Assembly (NCBI RefSeq): GCF_004114955.1
Contig: NZ_CP030053.1
Span: forward strand, 1,984,001-2,048,000
DNA length: 64,000 bases
Source: Bradyrhizobium guangzhouense
GTDB lineage: Bacteria > Pseudomonadota > Alphaproteobacteria > Rhizobiales > Xanthobacteraceae
Direction: 5' to 3'
A program made the translations under genes and the position numbers. Below the pieces are notes generated by a model. That model did no database searches. It saw only the letters and a list, made by a program, of their open reading frames with translations, and was not told the origin of the DNA. How positions within the stretch are numbered: the first letter of the stretch is position 1; every line of letters begins with the position of its first letter. Positions 9,299-19,624 of the stretch are shown in pieces.

Positions 9299-9462
9299 TG
9301 ATGCGAGCATCGGTCCAGTACACCACTGTCTTCGTCCGGCTTGCCGCCTCCGCTAAAGCTTCGGCGTGCCTGAGACCGCAAGCCCCGTCGAAGCGTTGGC
9401 GTAGACGGGACCGGACGATCCAGTACGCCGCGGCGGTCGTGGGACTTTCGACGCCGGTGATT

Positions 9463-9492
9463 ACTGGATGCCCCGCCTTCGCGGGGCATGAC
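9463..9492. repeat. Palindromic intergenic repeat unit
   Basis: A hairpin unit GCCCCGCCTTCGCGGGGC within ACTGGAT...ATGAC matches the unit at 4334-4363 in its flanks and core. It lies in the 219-base gap between the dehydratase and ilvH. The rest of that gap (9299-9460) contains imperfect GTCCAGTACACC/ATCCAGTACGCC repeats at 9313 and 9419 and no open frame that I support. The gap could separate ilvH expression from the upstream genes. Confidence 0.6.
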
Positions 9493-9517
9493 GAGAGAGA
9501 ATAGAGGGGGACGACAA

Positions 9518-10060
9518 ATGAACCAGCCCGCATCCGCTTACTTCATCGAAGAGCGCCACGATCCCAACGAGACGCACACGCTCGCGGTGCTCGTTCAGAA
9601 CGAGCCGGGCGTGCTCGCGCGCGTCATCGGCCTGTTCTCGGGGCGCGGCTACAACATCGAGAGCCTCACGGTCTCGGAGACCGAGGCCCAGAAGCACCTT
9701 TCGCGCATCACCATCGTCACCACGGGCACGCCGATGGTGATCGCCCAGATCAAGCACCAGCTCGACCGCATGATCCCGGTCTACCAGGTCGTCGACATGA
9801 CGCAGACGAAGCGCTCGATCGAGCGAGAGCTCGCCATGGTGAAAGTGCGTGGGCAGGGCGAGCATCGCGTCGAGTCGCTCAGGCTCGCCGATGCCTTCCG
9901 CGCCCGCGTGATCGACGCGACCACCGAGAGCTTTGTGTTCGAGATCACGGGCAATACCGACAAGATCAACCAGTTTATCGACCTGATGCGCCCGCTCGGC
10001 CTTGTCGAGGTGTCGCGCACCGGCGTTGCCGCGATCGGTCGCGGGCCTGAGGGGATGTGA
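9518..10060 (+). CDS. ilvH: Acetolactate synthase, small regulatory subunit
   Basis: This 180-residue protein opens with an ACT domain (ETHTLAVLVQNEPGVLARVIGLFSGRGYN) and ends with the ALS small-subunit C-terminal domain. It binds valine and confers feedback control on the large subunit. The ORF could start at 9488, but ATG 9518 follows an AGAGGGGGACGA ribosome-site region and gives the usual length. It is separated from ilvB by the dehydratase gene, whereas the two subunits are normally adjacent. Confidence 0.95.
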   Translation: MNQPASAYFIEERHDPNETHTLAVLVQNEPGVLARVIGLFSGRGYNIESLTVSETEAQKHLSRITIVTTGTPMVIAQIKHQLDRMIPVYQVVDMTQTKRSIERELAMVKVRGQGEHRVESLRLADAFRARVIDATTESFVFEITGNTDKINQFIDLMRPLGLVEVSRTGVAAIGRGPEGM

Positions 10061-10063
10061 GCC

Positions 10064-10759
10064 ATGCTGGCGCGCGACTGGTACTATAACGAGCGGAACC
10101 GGATGGGCATCGAGCCCGCGGTGGCGTCGATCTACGACGCCCACGACGATGCCGATCTGCGGGCGCGCGCCGCACTGAAAATGCTGGGAGTCCAGCGCGG
10201 CTGGCGTATTGCCGATATCGGCTGCGGCAACGGCGTTCTTGCCACCGAAGCGGCCTTGATGGGCGCCGAGGTCGACGCCATCGACATCTCGCCCGCCATG
10301 TTGGCACTAGCCGAAATCTACGCCCGCGACCGCAAGGCGCCCGTGCGCACGCAATCGGCTGGCTTGCTCTCCTTCGCTTATCGGCCCGAATCCTATGATT
10401 TGATCGTCAGCGAGTTCACGCTCCATCACCTGCCGGACTTCTGGAAAGCCGTGGCGATGTCGCGGATCTTTCGTGCGCTGAAGCCGGGCGCGAGCTTCTA
10501 TCTGCGCGATATCGTGTACGCCTCGATGCCCGATGCGGTCGAGCGCGATGTCGAGCAATGGGCCGACTACCAGATCAAGAACCACGACTTTTCGCGCGAA
10601 AGCGTGGTGACGCATATGCGCGACGAATATTCCACCTTCGGCTGGGTGATGGAGCGGATGCTGACTGATGTCGGCTTCGCGCTGGTCTCGGCTGACTATC
10701 ATGCACCGATGCACGGCACTTATCTCTTACGCAAACCGAAAGCCGGCGAGCAAGGCTAG
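10064..10759 (+). CDS. Class I SAM-dependent methyltransferase
   Basis: This 231-residue protein has the Rossmann motif I RIADIGCGNGVLATEA at about residues 48-63, acidic motif II (VDAIDIS), and the post-motif ESYDLIVSEFTLHHLPDFWKA. The pattern fits small-molecule methyltransferases of the Methyltransf_11/25 group. The substrate cannot be read from the sequence. It starts 3 bases after the ilvH stop, so it is probably co-transcribed, but there is no evident link to branched-chain synthesis. Confidence 0.8.
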   Translation: MLARDWYYNERNRMGIEPAVASIYDAHDDADLRARAALKMLGVQRGWRIADIGCGNGVLATEAALMGAEVDAIDISPAMLALAEIYARDRKAPVRTQSAGLLSFAYRPESYDLIVSEFTLHHLPDFWKAVAMSRIFRALKPGASFYLRDIVYASMPDAVERDVEQWADYQIKNHDFSRESVVTHMRDEYSTFGWVMERMLTDVGFALVSADYHAPMHGTYLLRKPKAGEQG

Positions 10760-10808
10760 AGCAGAAGAACGAGCAGGGCTGCACGACGGGGCAGAACCGG
10801 AAACAACA

Positions 10809-11684
10809 ATGAAGCCGGCCGACATCCTCATCGCCCTCATGGTGGCGATCATCTGGGGGCTTGCCTTTGTGGCGAGCCGGATCGCGCTCGACGAGTTTTC
10901 GCCGGAGCTGATGACGGCGATGCGCTTTTCCATCGCCGCACTGCCGTGCCTGTTCATTCCCAAGCCGAAAGTCGGCTGGTCGCTACTGATCGCAATCAGT
11001 TTCACGCTGTTTCTCGGTCAGTTCCTGAGCCAGGCCTATGGTATCGCGCATGGCGTGCCGGTGGGCCTGACCTCCGTCGTCGTGCAGAGCCAGGCGCTGT
11101 TCACCATCGGCTTTGCGACGATTGCCTTCGGAGAGCGTCCGACGCCGGTGCAGACGCTCGGGATCGCCATTGCCGCAGTCGGACTGCTAATGATCTGCGG
11201 CACGGTCGGTTATGATTTCAGCGTCAGCGCCTTCGCCGTGCTGATGATCTCGCCGATCAGCTTCGCAATCGGCAATCTGCTGCTGCGTGGCGCACGCCGC
11301 GTCCCGATGTTCGACCTGTTCGCTTGGCTCTGTCTCGCCACCGCAGTGCCGCTGTTCGCGCTAGCGCTCGTCGTCAACGGGCCCGTTCCGACCTTCAACT
11401 CGCTGATCCATATGTCGCTGACGGGCCTGATCTGCCTGCTGGCGGTCGGCGCCGTCTCCACCAGCATCGCCTATTGGCTGTGGGGCCGGTTGCTGCGTGA
11501 CTATCCCGCTGCGCAAGTGGTCCCGTTCGCGCTGCTGGTGCCGTTCGTTGGCTCGGCGGCGTCGAGCATCGTGTTCGGCGAGCGGTTCGGGCCGCTGCGC
11601 CTCGCTGGGATGCTGACCGTGATCGGTGGCATCGCGGTGATGGTGCTGGTCAAGCGCCCGCAACCGCTTGCGAAGACCGCGTGA
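10809..11684 (+). CDS. EamA/DMT-family membrane exporter
   Basis: This 291-residue protein has ten hydrophobic segments in two EamA repeats (MKPADILIALMVAIIWGLAF at the start and a second repeat from about residue 145). It is an inner-membrane drug/metabolite transporter of the type that exports amino acids or related metabolites. The start at 10809 follows AAACAACA without a strong ribosome site; an upstream frame to 10668 overlaps the methyltransferase and is not credible. It is followed directly by a LysE-type exporter, so two exporters sit inside an amino acid synthesis block. Confidence 0.87.
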   Translation: MKPADILIALMVAIIWGLAFVASRIALDEFSPELMTAMRFSIAALPCLFIPKPKVGWSLLIAISFTLFLGQFLSQAYGIAHGVPVGLTSVVVQSQALFTIGFATIAFGERPTPVQTLGIAIAAVGLLMICGTVGYDFSVSAFAVLMISPISFAIGNLLLRGARRVPMFDLFAWLCLATAVPLFALALVVNGPVPTFNSLIHMSLTGLICLLAVGAVSTSIAYWLWGRLLRDYPAAQVVPFALLVPFVGSAASSIVFGERFGPLRLAGMLTVIGGIAVMVLVKRPQPLAKTA

Positions 11685-11691
11685 GGTGATG

Positions 11692-13447
<1,756 letters not shown>

Positions 13448-13456
13448 GGCTTGCGT

Positions 13457-13504
13457 GCTCCGGATGCAGCGTAGCGCTCGAGCGGTGCGCTGCCGATCCG
13501 GAGC
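13457..13504. repeat. Long hairpin repeat downstream of ilvC
   Basis: Arms GCTCCGGAT (13457-13465) and ATCCGGAGC (13496-13504) are perfect. Inside them GCAGCG pairs with CGCTGC, giving about 15 paired bases. No T run follows. It may protect the ilvC mRNA 3' end, or simply be one of the many palindromic repeats typical of these genomes. Confidence 0.55.
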
Positions 13505-13621
13505 CCATTGCCACTTCTAGGTCCCGGCTCTGCGCTCCGCTTCGCTGGGCTTGTCCGGGACAAGAGCGAAACAAAAAGCTTCGTTCGCCAAACCAAATCT
13601 TAAATCTTCGCGATTACATCT

Positions 13622-13658
13622 GAGCGAGATCGCAACAGCGGTCTCGCTCTTCTCTTTT
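13622..13658 (+). terminator. Terminator-like hairpin
   Basis: GAGCGAGA pairs with TCTCGCTC around a 12-base interior, followed by a pyrimidine-rich TTCTCTTTT run. This is the best candidate for the end of the ilvC transcript, about 175 bases past its stop codon. Confidence 0.5.
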
Positions 13659-13929
13659 CGCGCGAAGCATTGCTGCTTCATTCAAATTCTTCGCGCGTTG
13701 AAGTGCTTCCAGAGAGCCAAGAACTGACGCTTAAACCACATTCTTGTGTTCGCGTCGTTTTTCAAAATTTTCTCAGAGCTCGTGATCATCAAAAGTGCTG
13801 TGTCCTCAGGGTCTAGGACTCGGCTCTTCATCCGCACTCTCAGGGCATCATCAGCAGCAATTCGCGACGTTCGCGCGCCGCTTCATCTTAAGAACAGACA
13901 CCCGATACGCCTTCTTGCAAGCCGTGCTC

Positions 13930-14553
13930 TCAGCCCGCCGCGATGGCTTGCCCGCGCGGGTGGCGCGTCATTGCGATCATCCGCAGCGCCATCACCGCGA
14001 GCAGCGGAATGAGAAACGCCGCGTAGGCGGGCATCGCCGGTACGCGCTTGCCGAACGACACCATGAACTGGATCCAGAGATAGTACCCGCCGACGAGGTG
14101 CAGCGTGCGCCAGGCCCGCGGTCCGATCAGCGCGGCCGTACAATCGAACGAGGTCGCACTCATGGCCATGATCATGGCATAGCCGATGCAGCCGAAGATG
14201 TAGGAGGCCGGCGAGGTGGCTTCCGCGAAACCTGCCGGATCCATCCTGGCGAAGACGACGATCGCCACCGCATGGATGGCGTGGGAGACCGCAAAGCTCA
14301 AGCCGAGATAGCGGCGGTTGCGGCGCTGCCAGCGCGTCCAGGCGTTGGGCCAAAGCCGCGCCAGCGCTGCAGCGCCGAAGGCGAGACAAAACAACAGCAG
14401 CGAGCTGCGCGCCGTGAAGCGGATCACCACGCGAACGCCCTCGACCTCGAATTGCCGCATCGAGGCAATCCAGAAGCTCAAGGCGAGCAGGCTCAGCGTG
14501 AGCACGGCGAGCAGCCGCCAGCCTTCGAACCAGGTGTGACGTCGCGATATCAT
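13930..14553 (-). CDS. Ferric-reductase-like transmembrane protein
   Basis: This 207-residue membrane protein has about six hydrophobic helices and His residues spaced in helices (SFAVSHAIHAVAIV, RTLHLVGGYYLWIQF), as in the ferric reductase-like/YedZ heme-binding transmembrane domain. Such proteins carry heme b and pass electrons across the inner membrane. The start at 14553 has a perfect GGAGGAA site 6 bases upstream; longer starts at 14568 or 14610 would place it within or beyond the operator. It is divergent from a TetR regulator across two palindromes, which suggests direct repression. Confidence 0.78.
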   Translation of the reverse strand: MISRRHTWFEGWRLLAVLTLSLLALSFWIASMRQFEVEGVRVVIRFTARSSLLLFCLAFGAAALARLWPNAWTRWQRRNRRYLGLSFAVSHAIHAVAIVVFARMDPAGFAEATSPASYIFGCIGYAMIMAMSATSFDCTAALIGPRAWRTLHLVGGYYLWIQFMVSFGKRVPAMPAYAAFLIPLLAVMALRMIAMTRHPRGQAIAAG

Positions 14554-14569
14554 GGCGGCTTCCTCCATT

Positions 14570-14630
14570 ATGTAATCACCGATTACATTTCGATGCTCGA
14601 TGGTCGTCAACGGTGTAATCGCCGCTTACA
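14570..14630. promoter_or_regulatory. Twin palindromic operators for the divergent TetR gene
   Basis: Operator 1 (14570-14588) is a perfect ATGTAATC-ACC-GATTACAT palindrome. Operator 2 (14614-14630) is TGTAATC-GCC-GCTTACA with one mismatch. Centres are 43 bases apart, about four helical turns, so both sit on one face of the DNA. They fill the gap between the ferric-reductase-like gene and the TetR gene. This is the usual place for a TetR-family dimer to repress itself and the divergent target. Confidence 0.78.
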
Positions 14631-14659
14631 TTCACGTTCGAGTGATGCTAGGAAGCCGT

Positions 14660-15328
14660 ATGCCTGCCCGTCAGACCTCCAAGCCCCGGATTTCCAAGCC
14701 CCGCGGCCGTCGCCAGACACCCGAAGCCCGGCCCTATCACCACGGCGACCTCCGCCGGGTGCTGATCGATGCTGCGTTGCAACTGGCGGCCGAGGGGACC
14801 GAGGTCTCGGTCCGTGAGGCGGCGCGCCGGGCCGCGGTGTCACCGGGAGCACCATTCCGGCACTTTCCCAACCGCGACGCCTTGATGGCGGCGGTGGCTG
14901 AGGAGGCGCAGCGGCGCTTTCGCATCGAGATCGAGGCCGCGCTGGCCGAAGCGACCTCCGCTGACCCCCTGGTGCGCTTCCGCGCCTTCGGCATCGCCTA
15001 TGTGCGCTGGGCGATGCACAACCCTGCGCATTTCGAGATCATCTCAACGGGACGCTATTTCGCGTATGGCAGCTCCGCCGAATTGATCCGCGACAATGCC
15101 GAGCTGGTCGCACTGAGCGAACGGATGTTGGCTGAGGCGGCCTCCGAGGGCCTGCTGCATTCGTCGGATCTGAAGCGCATCCTGATTGCCGGCCGCGCTC
15201 TGATCTACGGTTTTTCCCGGATGAACCTCGACGGCCATTTTCCGCGCTGGGGCGTGGCGGAGGGGGAAATCGAGCGGATGGCGGAAGGGGTGATTGATCT
15301 GTTCATCGCAGGGATCGCCAAGCGCTAG
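14660..15328 (+). CDS. TetR/AcrR-family transcriptional regulator
   Basis: This 222-residue regulator has a basic N-terminal tail, then a TetR helix-turn-helix at about residues 28-75 (LIDAALQLAAEGTEVSVREAARRA and VSPGAPFRHFPNRDALMAAVA). The C-terminal ligand domain (FRAFGIAYVRWAMHNPAHFEIISTGRY) resembles the TetR_C_33 type. ATG 14660 follows an AGGAAGC site; the frame is open further upstream, but that runs through operator 2. It most likely represses itself and the divergent ferric-reductase-like gene. The inducer is unknown. Confidence 0.9.
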   Translation: MPARQTSKPRISKPRGRRQTPEARPYHHGDLRRVLIDAALQLAAEGTEVSVREAARRAAVSPGAPFRHFPNRDALMAAVAEEAQRRFRIEIEAALAEATSADPLVRFRAFGIAYVRWAMHNPAHFEIISTGRYFAYGSSAELIRDNAELVALSERMLAEAASEGLLHSSDLKRILIAGRALIYGFSRMNLDGHFPRWGVAEGEIERMAEGVIDLFIAGIAKR

Positions 15329-15400
15329 CTCGCCCCCGGTGCGGCCCTTCGCCGCCCGCTAACATTAAGCGAAGGTCGCATCGCCGCGCGCGTTGCCTGC

Positions 15401-15429
15401 CTGTGACCGTTCCGTTACAGTTTTGTGAC
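15401..15429 (+). promoter_or_regulatory. Three 11-bp-spaced direct repeats (possible Pho box)
   Basis: CTGTGAC (15401), CCGTTAC (15412) and TTGTGAC (15423) are spaced exactly 11 bases apart with 4-base spacers. This is the geometry of PhoB boxes, whose consensus is CTGTCAT-N4-CTGTCAT, but each unit departs from consensus by two or three bases. It lies 87 bases before the sulfatase-fold gene. Confidence 0.3.
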
Positions 15430-15515
15430 ACGGTGCAGCCGGCTGCGCCGGACGCCTTGGCGGTCTTCAGGCCAGCCAACCGGCTTCGCATCACCGCGCC
15501 GGACCCAAGTTCAGC

Positions 15516-17237
15516 GTGTCGTCGATGGCGTCCGCGCCCAATCCAGGTCCTTCCGCCGCCACTGCCGCTCTGGCGAGCGTCGCCGCGCTCGGTACCTGGC
15601 GGCTGCTTGCGGTAGCCGCGCCGCATGTCGCCGCGCTTGCGCTGATGTCCGAGACAGAGACGGATTTCGCCTCGCGGCTCTCCTTCCTGCTCGCCTGGGG
15701 CATCCTCAACTTCTTCTGGATCACACTGCTCCGCCGGCCGGCGCTGTCGGGCGCATTGTCGCTCACCATGGTCGTGGTGCTGGTGCTGCTGTCCCGGCTC
15801 AAGCACGACGTTGCGCAGATGACGGTCAACTTCATCGACCTGATGATGATCGATCGCGACACGGTCGCGTTCCTGTTCACGATCTTCCCGAATTTGCGCT
15901 GGTCGGTGATCGGGGCTGGCCTCGTGACGCTGCCGTTGATGTACGCGCTGTGGTGGCTCGATCCGTTCCGCATCCGCCGCCTTCCGGCGCTCGCCTGCAA
16001 GCTCGCCTGTCTCGCCGCTCTGGTCTTCTATTCCGTCTATCATCCTGACGAAGCCTGGCGCGGCTATTACGACGACGGCTATCTTTCAAAGTTCTTCCGC
16101 TCCGGCGTCACTGCGGTGTCCGATTTCGTGCAGTACGGCTTCATGGAGTCGGCCGCCTCGACCAACGAGCGGCTCAACATGCCGCTGGTCGATGCCTGCC
16201 ACCCGGCCGGCCGCCGGCCGAACATCATCATGATCCATGATGAATCGAGCTTCGACATCCGCGCCGCGCAGGGTATCAAGGTGCCATCGGGCTATGGCAG
16301 CCATTTCAAGTCCTGGGATGGCAAGGAGCGTACCTTCCTGGCTGAAAGCAATGGCGGGCCGAGCTGGTTCACCGAATACAACGTGCTCGCGGGTCTGTCC
16401 GCGCGCTCGTTCGGCCGCTTCGCCTATTTCGTGACGCGCATTGCGTCGGGCCGCGTCGAACGTGGCCTGCCATTGGCGCTGCGCCGTTGCGGCTACGACA
16501 CCATGTCGCTCTATCCGGCCTATGGCGGCTTCATGGGCGCGCGCACCTTCCAGATGACGACCGGCGTCGAACGCTTCCTCGACTCTCATGATCTCGGCGC
16601 GAAAGACGTCGAGCCTGACAGCTTCTTCTACGACAAGGCGCTCCGGCTGATGGGCGACCGCACGCCCAACAAGCCGCTGTTCACCTTCATCTATCTCGGT
16701 GCCAATCATTTCCCCTGGGAGACGCGCTTCCGCCCCGACCTGCTGCCGAACTGGCGCGCGCCGGGCAACGTGCCGTCCATCGACGAATATCTGCGCCGCC
16801 AGGCGATGAGCGCCGAGCAATACAAAGCCTTCGTCGCGGGCTTGAAGAAGAATTTTCCCGGCGAGCCGTTCCTGATCGTGCGCTATGGCGATCATCAGCC
16901 CGAGTTCGCGCCTGCCATCCTCGAGCCAGGGCTCGACGAAGGCGCAATCGGCAAGAAGCTCGACGCCTATGATCCGCGTCTCTATGCGACCTATTACGCC
17001 ATCGACGCGGTCAATTTCGAGCCTGTGAAGAGCGCTGCCGTGATGGATACAATCGATGGCCCCTATCTGCCGCTGGTAATCCAGGAAGCCGCCGGTATTC
17101 CGCTCGACCCGTCGTTTGCGGAGCAAAAGGCTATCATGCTCCGCTGCAACGGCATCTTCTATGGTTGCAAGGACGGCGCCGAGGCGCGGCGGCTGAACCG
17201 GCTGCTGATCGATGCAGGGATGATCCGGGGGCTTTAA
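15516..17237 (+). CDS. Sulfatase-fold membrane enzyme (LTA-synthase/phosphoethanolamine-transferase-like)
   Basis: This is a 573-residue protein with about five N-terminal membrane helices up to residue ~180, then a periplasmic alkaline-phosphatase/sulfatase domain. Visible motifs are NIIMIHDESSFD (metal-binding acidic residue), GGPSWFTEYNVLAGLS (region of the usual Ser/Thr nucleophile), FTFIYLGANHFPWE (His) and FLIVRYGDHQPEF (Asp-His metal ligands). Enzymes of this fold transfer phosphoglycerol or phosphoethanolamine to envelope glycans or lipids, or hydrolyse sulfate esters. The start is GTG 15516 or ATG 15525. lpxO follows, pointing to outer-membrane or periplasmic glycan modification. Confidence 0.8.
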   Translation: MSSMASAPNPGPSAATAALASVAALGTWRLLAVAAPHVAALALMSETETDFASRLSFLLAWGILNFFWITLLRRPALSGALSLTMVVVLVLLSRLKHDVAQMTVNFIDLMMIDRDTVAFLFTIFPNLRWSVIGAGLVTLPLMYALWWLDPFRIRRLPALACKLACLAALVFYSVYHPDEAWRGYYDDGYLSKFFRSGVTAVSDFVQYGFMESAASTNERLNMPLVDACHPAGRRPNIIMIHDESSFDIRAAQGIKVPSGYGSHFKSWDGKERTFLAESNGGPSWFTEYNVLAGLSARSFGRFAYFVTRIASGRVERGLPLALRRCGYDTMSLYPAYGGFMGARTFQMTTGVERFLDSHDLGAKDVEPDSFFYDKALRLMGDRTPNKPLFTFIYLGANHFPWETRFRPDLLPNWRAPGNVPSIDEYLRRQAMSAEQYKAFVAGLKKNFPGEPFLIVRYGDHQPEFAPAILEPGLDEGAIGKKLDAYDPRLYATYYAIDAVNFEPVKSAAVMDTIDGPYLPLVIQEAAGIPLDPSFAEQKAIMLRCNGIFYGCKDGAEARRLNRLLIDAGMIRGL

Positions 17238-17311
17238 TGCCGGACGTCACTGTTGAGCCTGGCTCGGCAGACTGCTAATATAGCGCCATTTGATATTTTA
17301 CGGATTTTGCG

Positions 17312-18244
17312 ATGGTTATGCGCCTGCTGTCGCCGCAATTTCTTGTGCTGTGGGCCTTCATCGGCTCGACGCTCACGGTCCATTTTCGCGGACGCGTGCG
17401 GCTCGGATTCTGGCGCCAGCTGTCGGATCACTCGACCTTGATGGCGCCGTACAATGTCCTGATGTACACCTTCTCTGCGGTGCCGAACCGGCCGATCCTG
17501 GATGTCGGAATGGTTCCGGAGCTCCTCGTCTTGCGCCAGAACTGGCAGACGATCCGTGAAGAGGCGCAGCAACTGTTTGCGCAGGGCGCCATCAAGGCAG
17601 CCGACAGGTACAATGATTGGGGCTTCAATTCGTTCTTCCGCACGGGCTGGAAGCGCTTTTATCTGAAGTGGTACGAAGAGCCGTTGCCATCGGCCCTCGC
17701 CAATTGTCCGAAGACCGTCGCGCTACTCGAGGGCATTCCGATCATCAAGGGAGCGATGTTCGCGAACCTTCCGCCTGGCGGCCGTCTCGTGCAGCATCGC
17801 GATCCCTATGCCGGCTCGCTACGCTATCACCTCGCTCTCCAAGTGCCGACGTCGCCGGGCGAATGCCGTATCTTGATCGACGGCGAGCCCTACGTCTGGC
17901 GTGACGGCGAAGATCTGCTTTTTGACGAGACCTATTTGCACTATGCCGAGAACACGACCGGCGATGATCGCCTGATCCTGTTCTGCGACGTCGAGCGGCC
18001 GCTTAGGACGCGCGCCATGATCTCCGTCAACCGCTGGGTCTCCCGGCACATCATCAGTGAGAGCGCGACGCAGAATGTGGAGGGCGAGCGCGTCGGCTGG
18101 ATCAACCGCATTTTTGCCTATGCCTACCAGGTACGGCTGTTCGGCAAGCGGATGAAATCCTGGAACAGGCGTGTGTACTATCTCGTGAAGTATCTGCTGA
18201 TCGGCGGAATCATCGCGGCCTTTCTGGCGACTGCGTTTGCGTGA
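17312..18244 (+). CDS. lpxO: LpxO-like lipid A hydroxylase (aspartyl/asparaginyl beta-hydroxylase fold)
   Basis: This 310-residue protein has hydrophobic segments at both ends (about 5-20 and 288-308) around a Fe(II)/2-oxoglutarate dioxygenase domain. Motifs include GRLVQHRDPYAGSLRYHLAL (first His and Asp area), FDETYLHYAENTT (second His) and the 2OG-binding Arg in DVERPLRTRAM. LpxO adds a 2-hydroxyl to a lipid A acyl chain at the inner membrane. An in-frame ATG two codons later is also possible. It follows the sulfatase-fold gene by 74 bases. Confidence 0.85.
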   Translation: MVMRLLSPQFLVLWAFIGSTLTVHFRGRVRLGFWRQLSDHSTLMAPYNVLMYTFSAVPNRPILDVGMVPELLVLRQNWQTIREEAQQLFAQGAIKAADRYNDWGFNSFFRTGWKRFYLKWYEEPLPSALANCPKTVALLEGIPIIKGAMFANLPPGGRLVQHRDPYAGSLRYHLALQVPTSPGECRILIDGEPYVWRDGEDLLFDETYLHYAENTTGDDRLILFCDVERPLRTRAMISVNRWVSRHIISESATQNVEGERVGWINRIFAYAYQVRLFGKRMKSWNRRVYYLVKYLLIGGIIAAFLATAFA

Positions 18245-18457
18245 AAGTATCGTATTACGATGTTTTAATCTTTCGATGGCGCGCACCGCTTTCAAACTAA
18301 AGTCTGAGGCGAAAATGCCTGAAATCACCGACTTGTAATTGGGGCGGCGCTTCGCCTCCCAAACTTTGTCACGATTTCTCCCATCATCCGGCAAGCCGTC
18401 GCCGTCGTCTTTCAGGCGGCGCGTCTCTGGTCCACTTTCCTTGCAGGAGTATCGTCC

Positions 18458-19624
18458 ATGCGAGCGCTTGATGCTGCGCGTCTTGCATTTGCCCTCATGT
18501 TGCTCAGTCCGTCCGCTTATGCGGCCGAGCCGGCGCACGACATCAAGGGCCTCTACCTCATGACCGACTATCCGGCAGTCACGGTACGGCCCGGGACCAC
18601 GACCAATGTGTCGCTGCGGTTGCAGGACTACGGCCTCGCGCCGGAGCGCTACCAGCTTTCGGTCGCCGGCGTGCCGAGCGGTTGGACCGCGACTTTGCTG
18701 GGTGGCGGCCAGCCGGTCGGCGCAGCGATGCCGGCGCCCGATGGCAGTGTCGCGCTCCAGCTTCGGCTCGACATCCCCGCCACCAGCGATCTCAGCGCAC
18801 ATACGCTCACGGTCAAGGCGGAGGGGCAGGGCACCAACGCCGAACTACCCATCGCCGTGTCGCTCGCCAAGGAGCTGCCCGCCAAGCTCAGCTTGAAGTC
18901 CAGCCTGCCGTCGCTACGGGGCAGTCCGAAATCGAATTTCGACTACACGCTCTCGATCAAGAACGACTCAGGCCGCAACGTTGTCGCCAGCTTCGCCGCC
19001 GATGCACCTGCCAATTTCGAAACCTCGTTCACCGAAGCCTATGGGACGCAGGAGCTGTCGTCGATTCCGATCGATGCGGGTCAGTCCAAGGACATCAAGC
19101 TGAAGGTACGGCCGCCCAGCTCGACCGCTGCCGGCCATTTTCCGGTGAAGGTGACGGTGAAGGCGGGCGACGCTTCAGCCACGACCGAGCTTGCGCTCGA
19201 TGTGGTCGGCGAACCGCAGCTCCAGATCTCGGGCCGCGATGGCCTGCTGAGTGCGCGTGCCGTCGCAGGCAAGCAGAGCTCGATCCCGATCGTCGTGAGC
19301 AACAGCGGGACGGCGCCGGCCGAGAACATCACGCTGGCCGGCACGGCGCCGAACGGTTGGAAAGTGACGTTCGAGCCGGCGACGATCGATCGCCTCGTGC
19401 CCGGCAAGGATAGCGAGGTCCAGGCGCTGCTGACGCCCAGCGACAAGTCGCTGGCGGGCGATTATCAGGCCAACATCCGCGCCACCTCCAAGGGTGAAAC
19501 CGCGTCGAGCCAGTTCCGCATCACGGTCGGCACCTCGACCGTCTGGGGAATGGCCGGCGCCGGCGTCATCGGCGTCGCGTTGCTGTTGATGCTGGGTGCC
19601 GTTGCGAGGTTCGGACGGCGATGA
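18458..19624 (+). CDS. NEW3-domain secreted/anchored protein of an ABC cassette
   Basis: This 388-residue protein has a signal peptide (cleavage after about residue 23, SAYAAEP), two to three NEW3/CARDB-like beta domains (repeated N-S-G-R/T and G-W-x-V/A patterns such as [12 protein letters not shown] and [12 protein letters not shown]) and a C-terminal membrane anchor at about 364-386 ending in basic residues. The topology is periplasmic domains tethered to the inner membrane. Its stop overlaps the ABC ATPase start by four bases, so it is part of that transporter. A perfect ATCGTA-T-TACGAT palindrome at 18249-18261 lies 200 bases upstream. Function is not known. Confidence 0.8.
   Translation: MRALDAARLAFALMLLSPSAYAAEPAHDIKGLYLMTDYPAVTVRPGTTTNVSLRLQDYGLAPERYQLSVAGVPSGWTATLLGGGQPVGAAMPAPDGSVALQLRLDIPATSDLSAHTLTVKAEGQGTNAELPIAVSLAKELPAKLSLKSSLPSLRGSPKSNFDYTLSIKNDSGRNVVASFAADAPANFETSFTEAYGTQELSSIPIDAGQSKDIKLKVRPPSSTAAGHFPVKVTVKAGDASATTELALDVVGEPQLQISGRDGLLSARAVAGKQSSIPIVVSNSGTAPAENITLAGTAPNGWKVTFEPATIDRLVPGKDSEVQALLTPSDKSLAGDYQANIRATSKGETASSQFRITVGTSTVWGMAGAGVIGVALLLMLGAVARFGRR

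Larger units (their letters stand above)
13448..13929. other. Gene-free gap after ilvC with hairpins
   Basis: No supported gene is present in these 480 bases. The first part holds a long imperfect hairpin repeat (13457-13504), then a GCTTCGC-containing segment (about 13520-13565), then a terminator-like hairpin (13622-13658). From about 13700 to 13929 I see no structure or credible frame. The reverse frames here are continuations of the downstream gene only. Confidence 0.6.

Noticed and set aside
7303..9310. Long minus-strand frames opposite ilvB and the dehydratase
   Set aside because: They are mirror frames of genes with clear catalytic motifs on the plus strand.
18249..18261. ATCGTA-T-TACGAT palindrome
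   Set aside because: Perfect but short (6-bp arms), 200 bases from the next gene and not paired with a known regulator. Mentioned only with the NEW3 gene.
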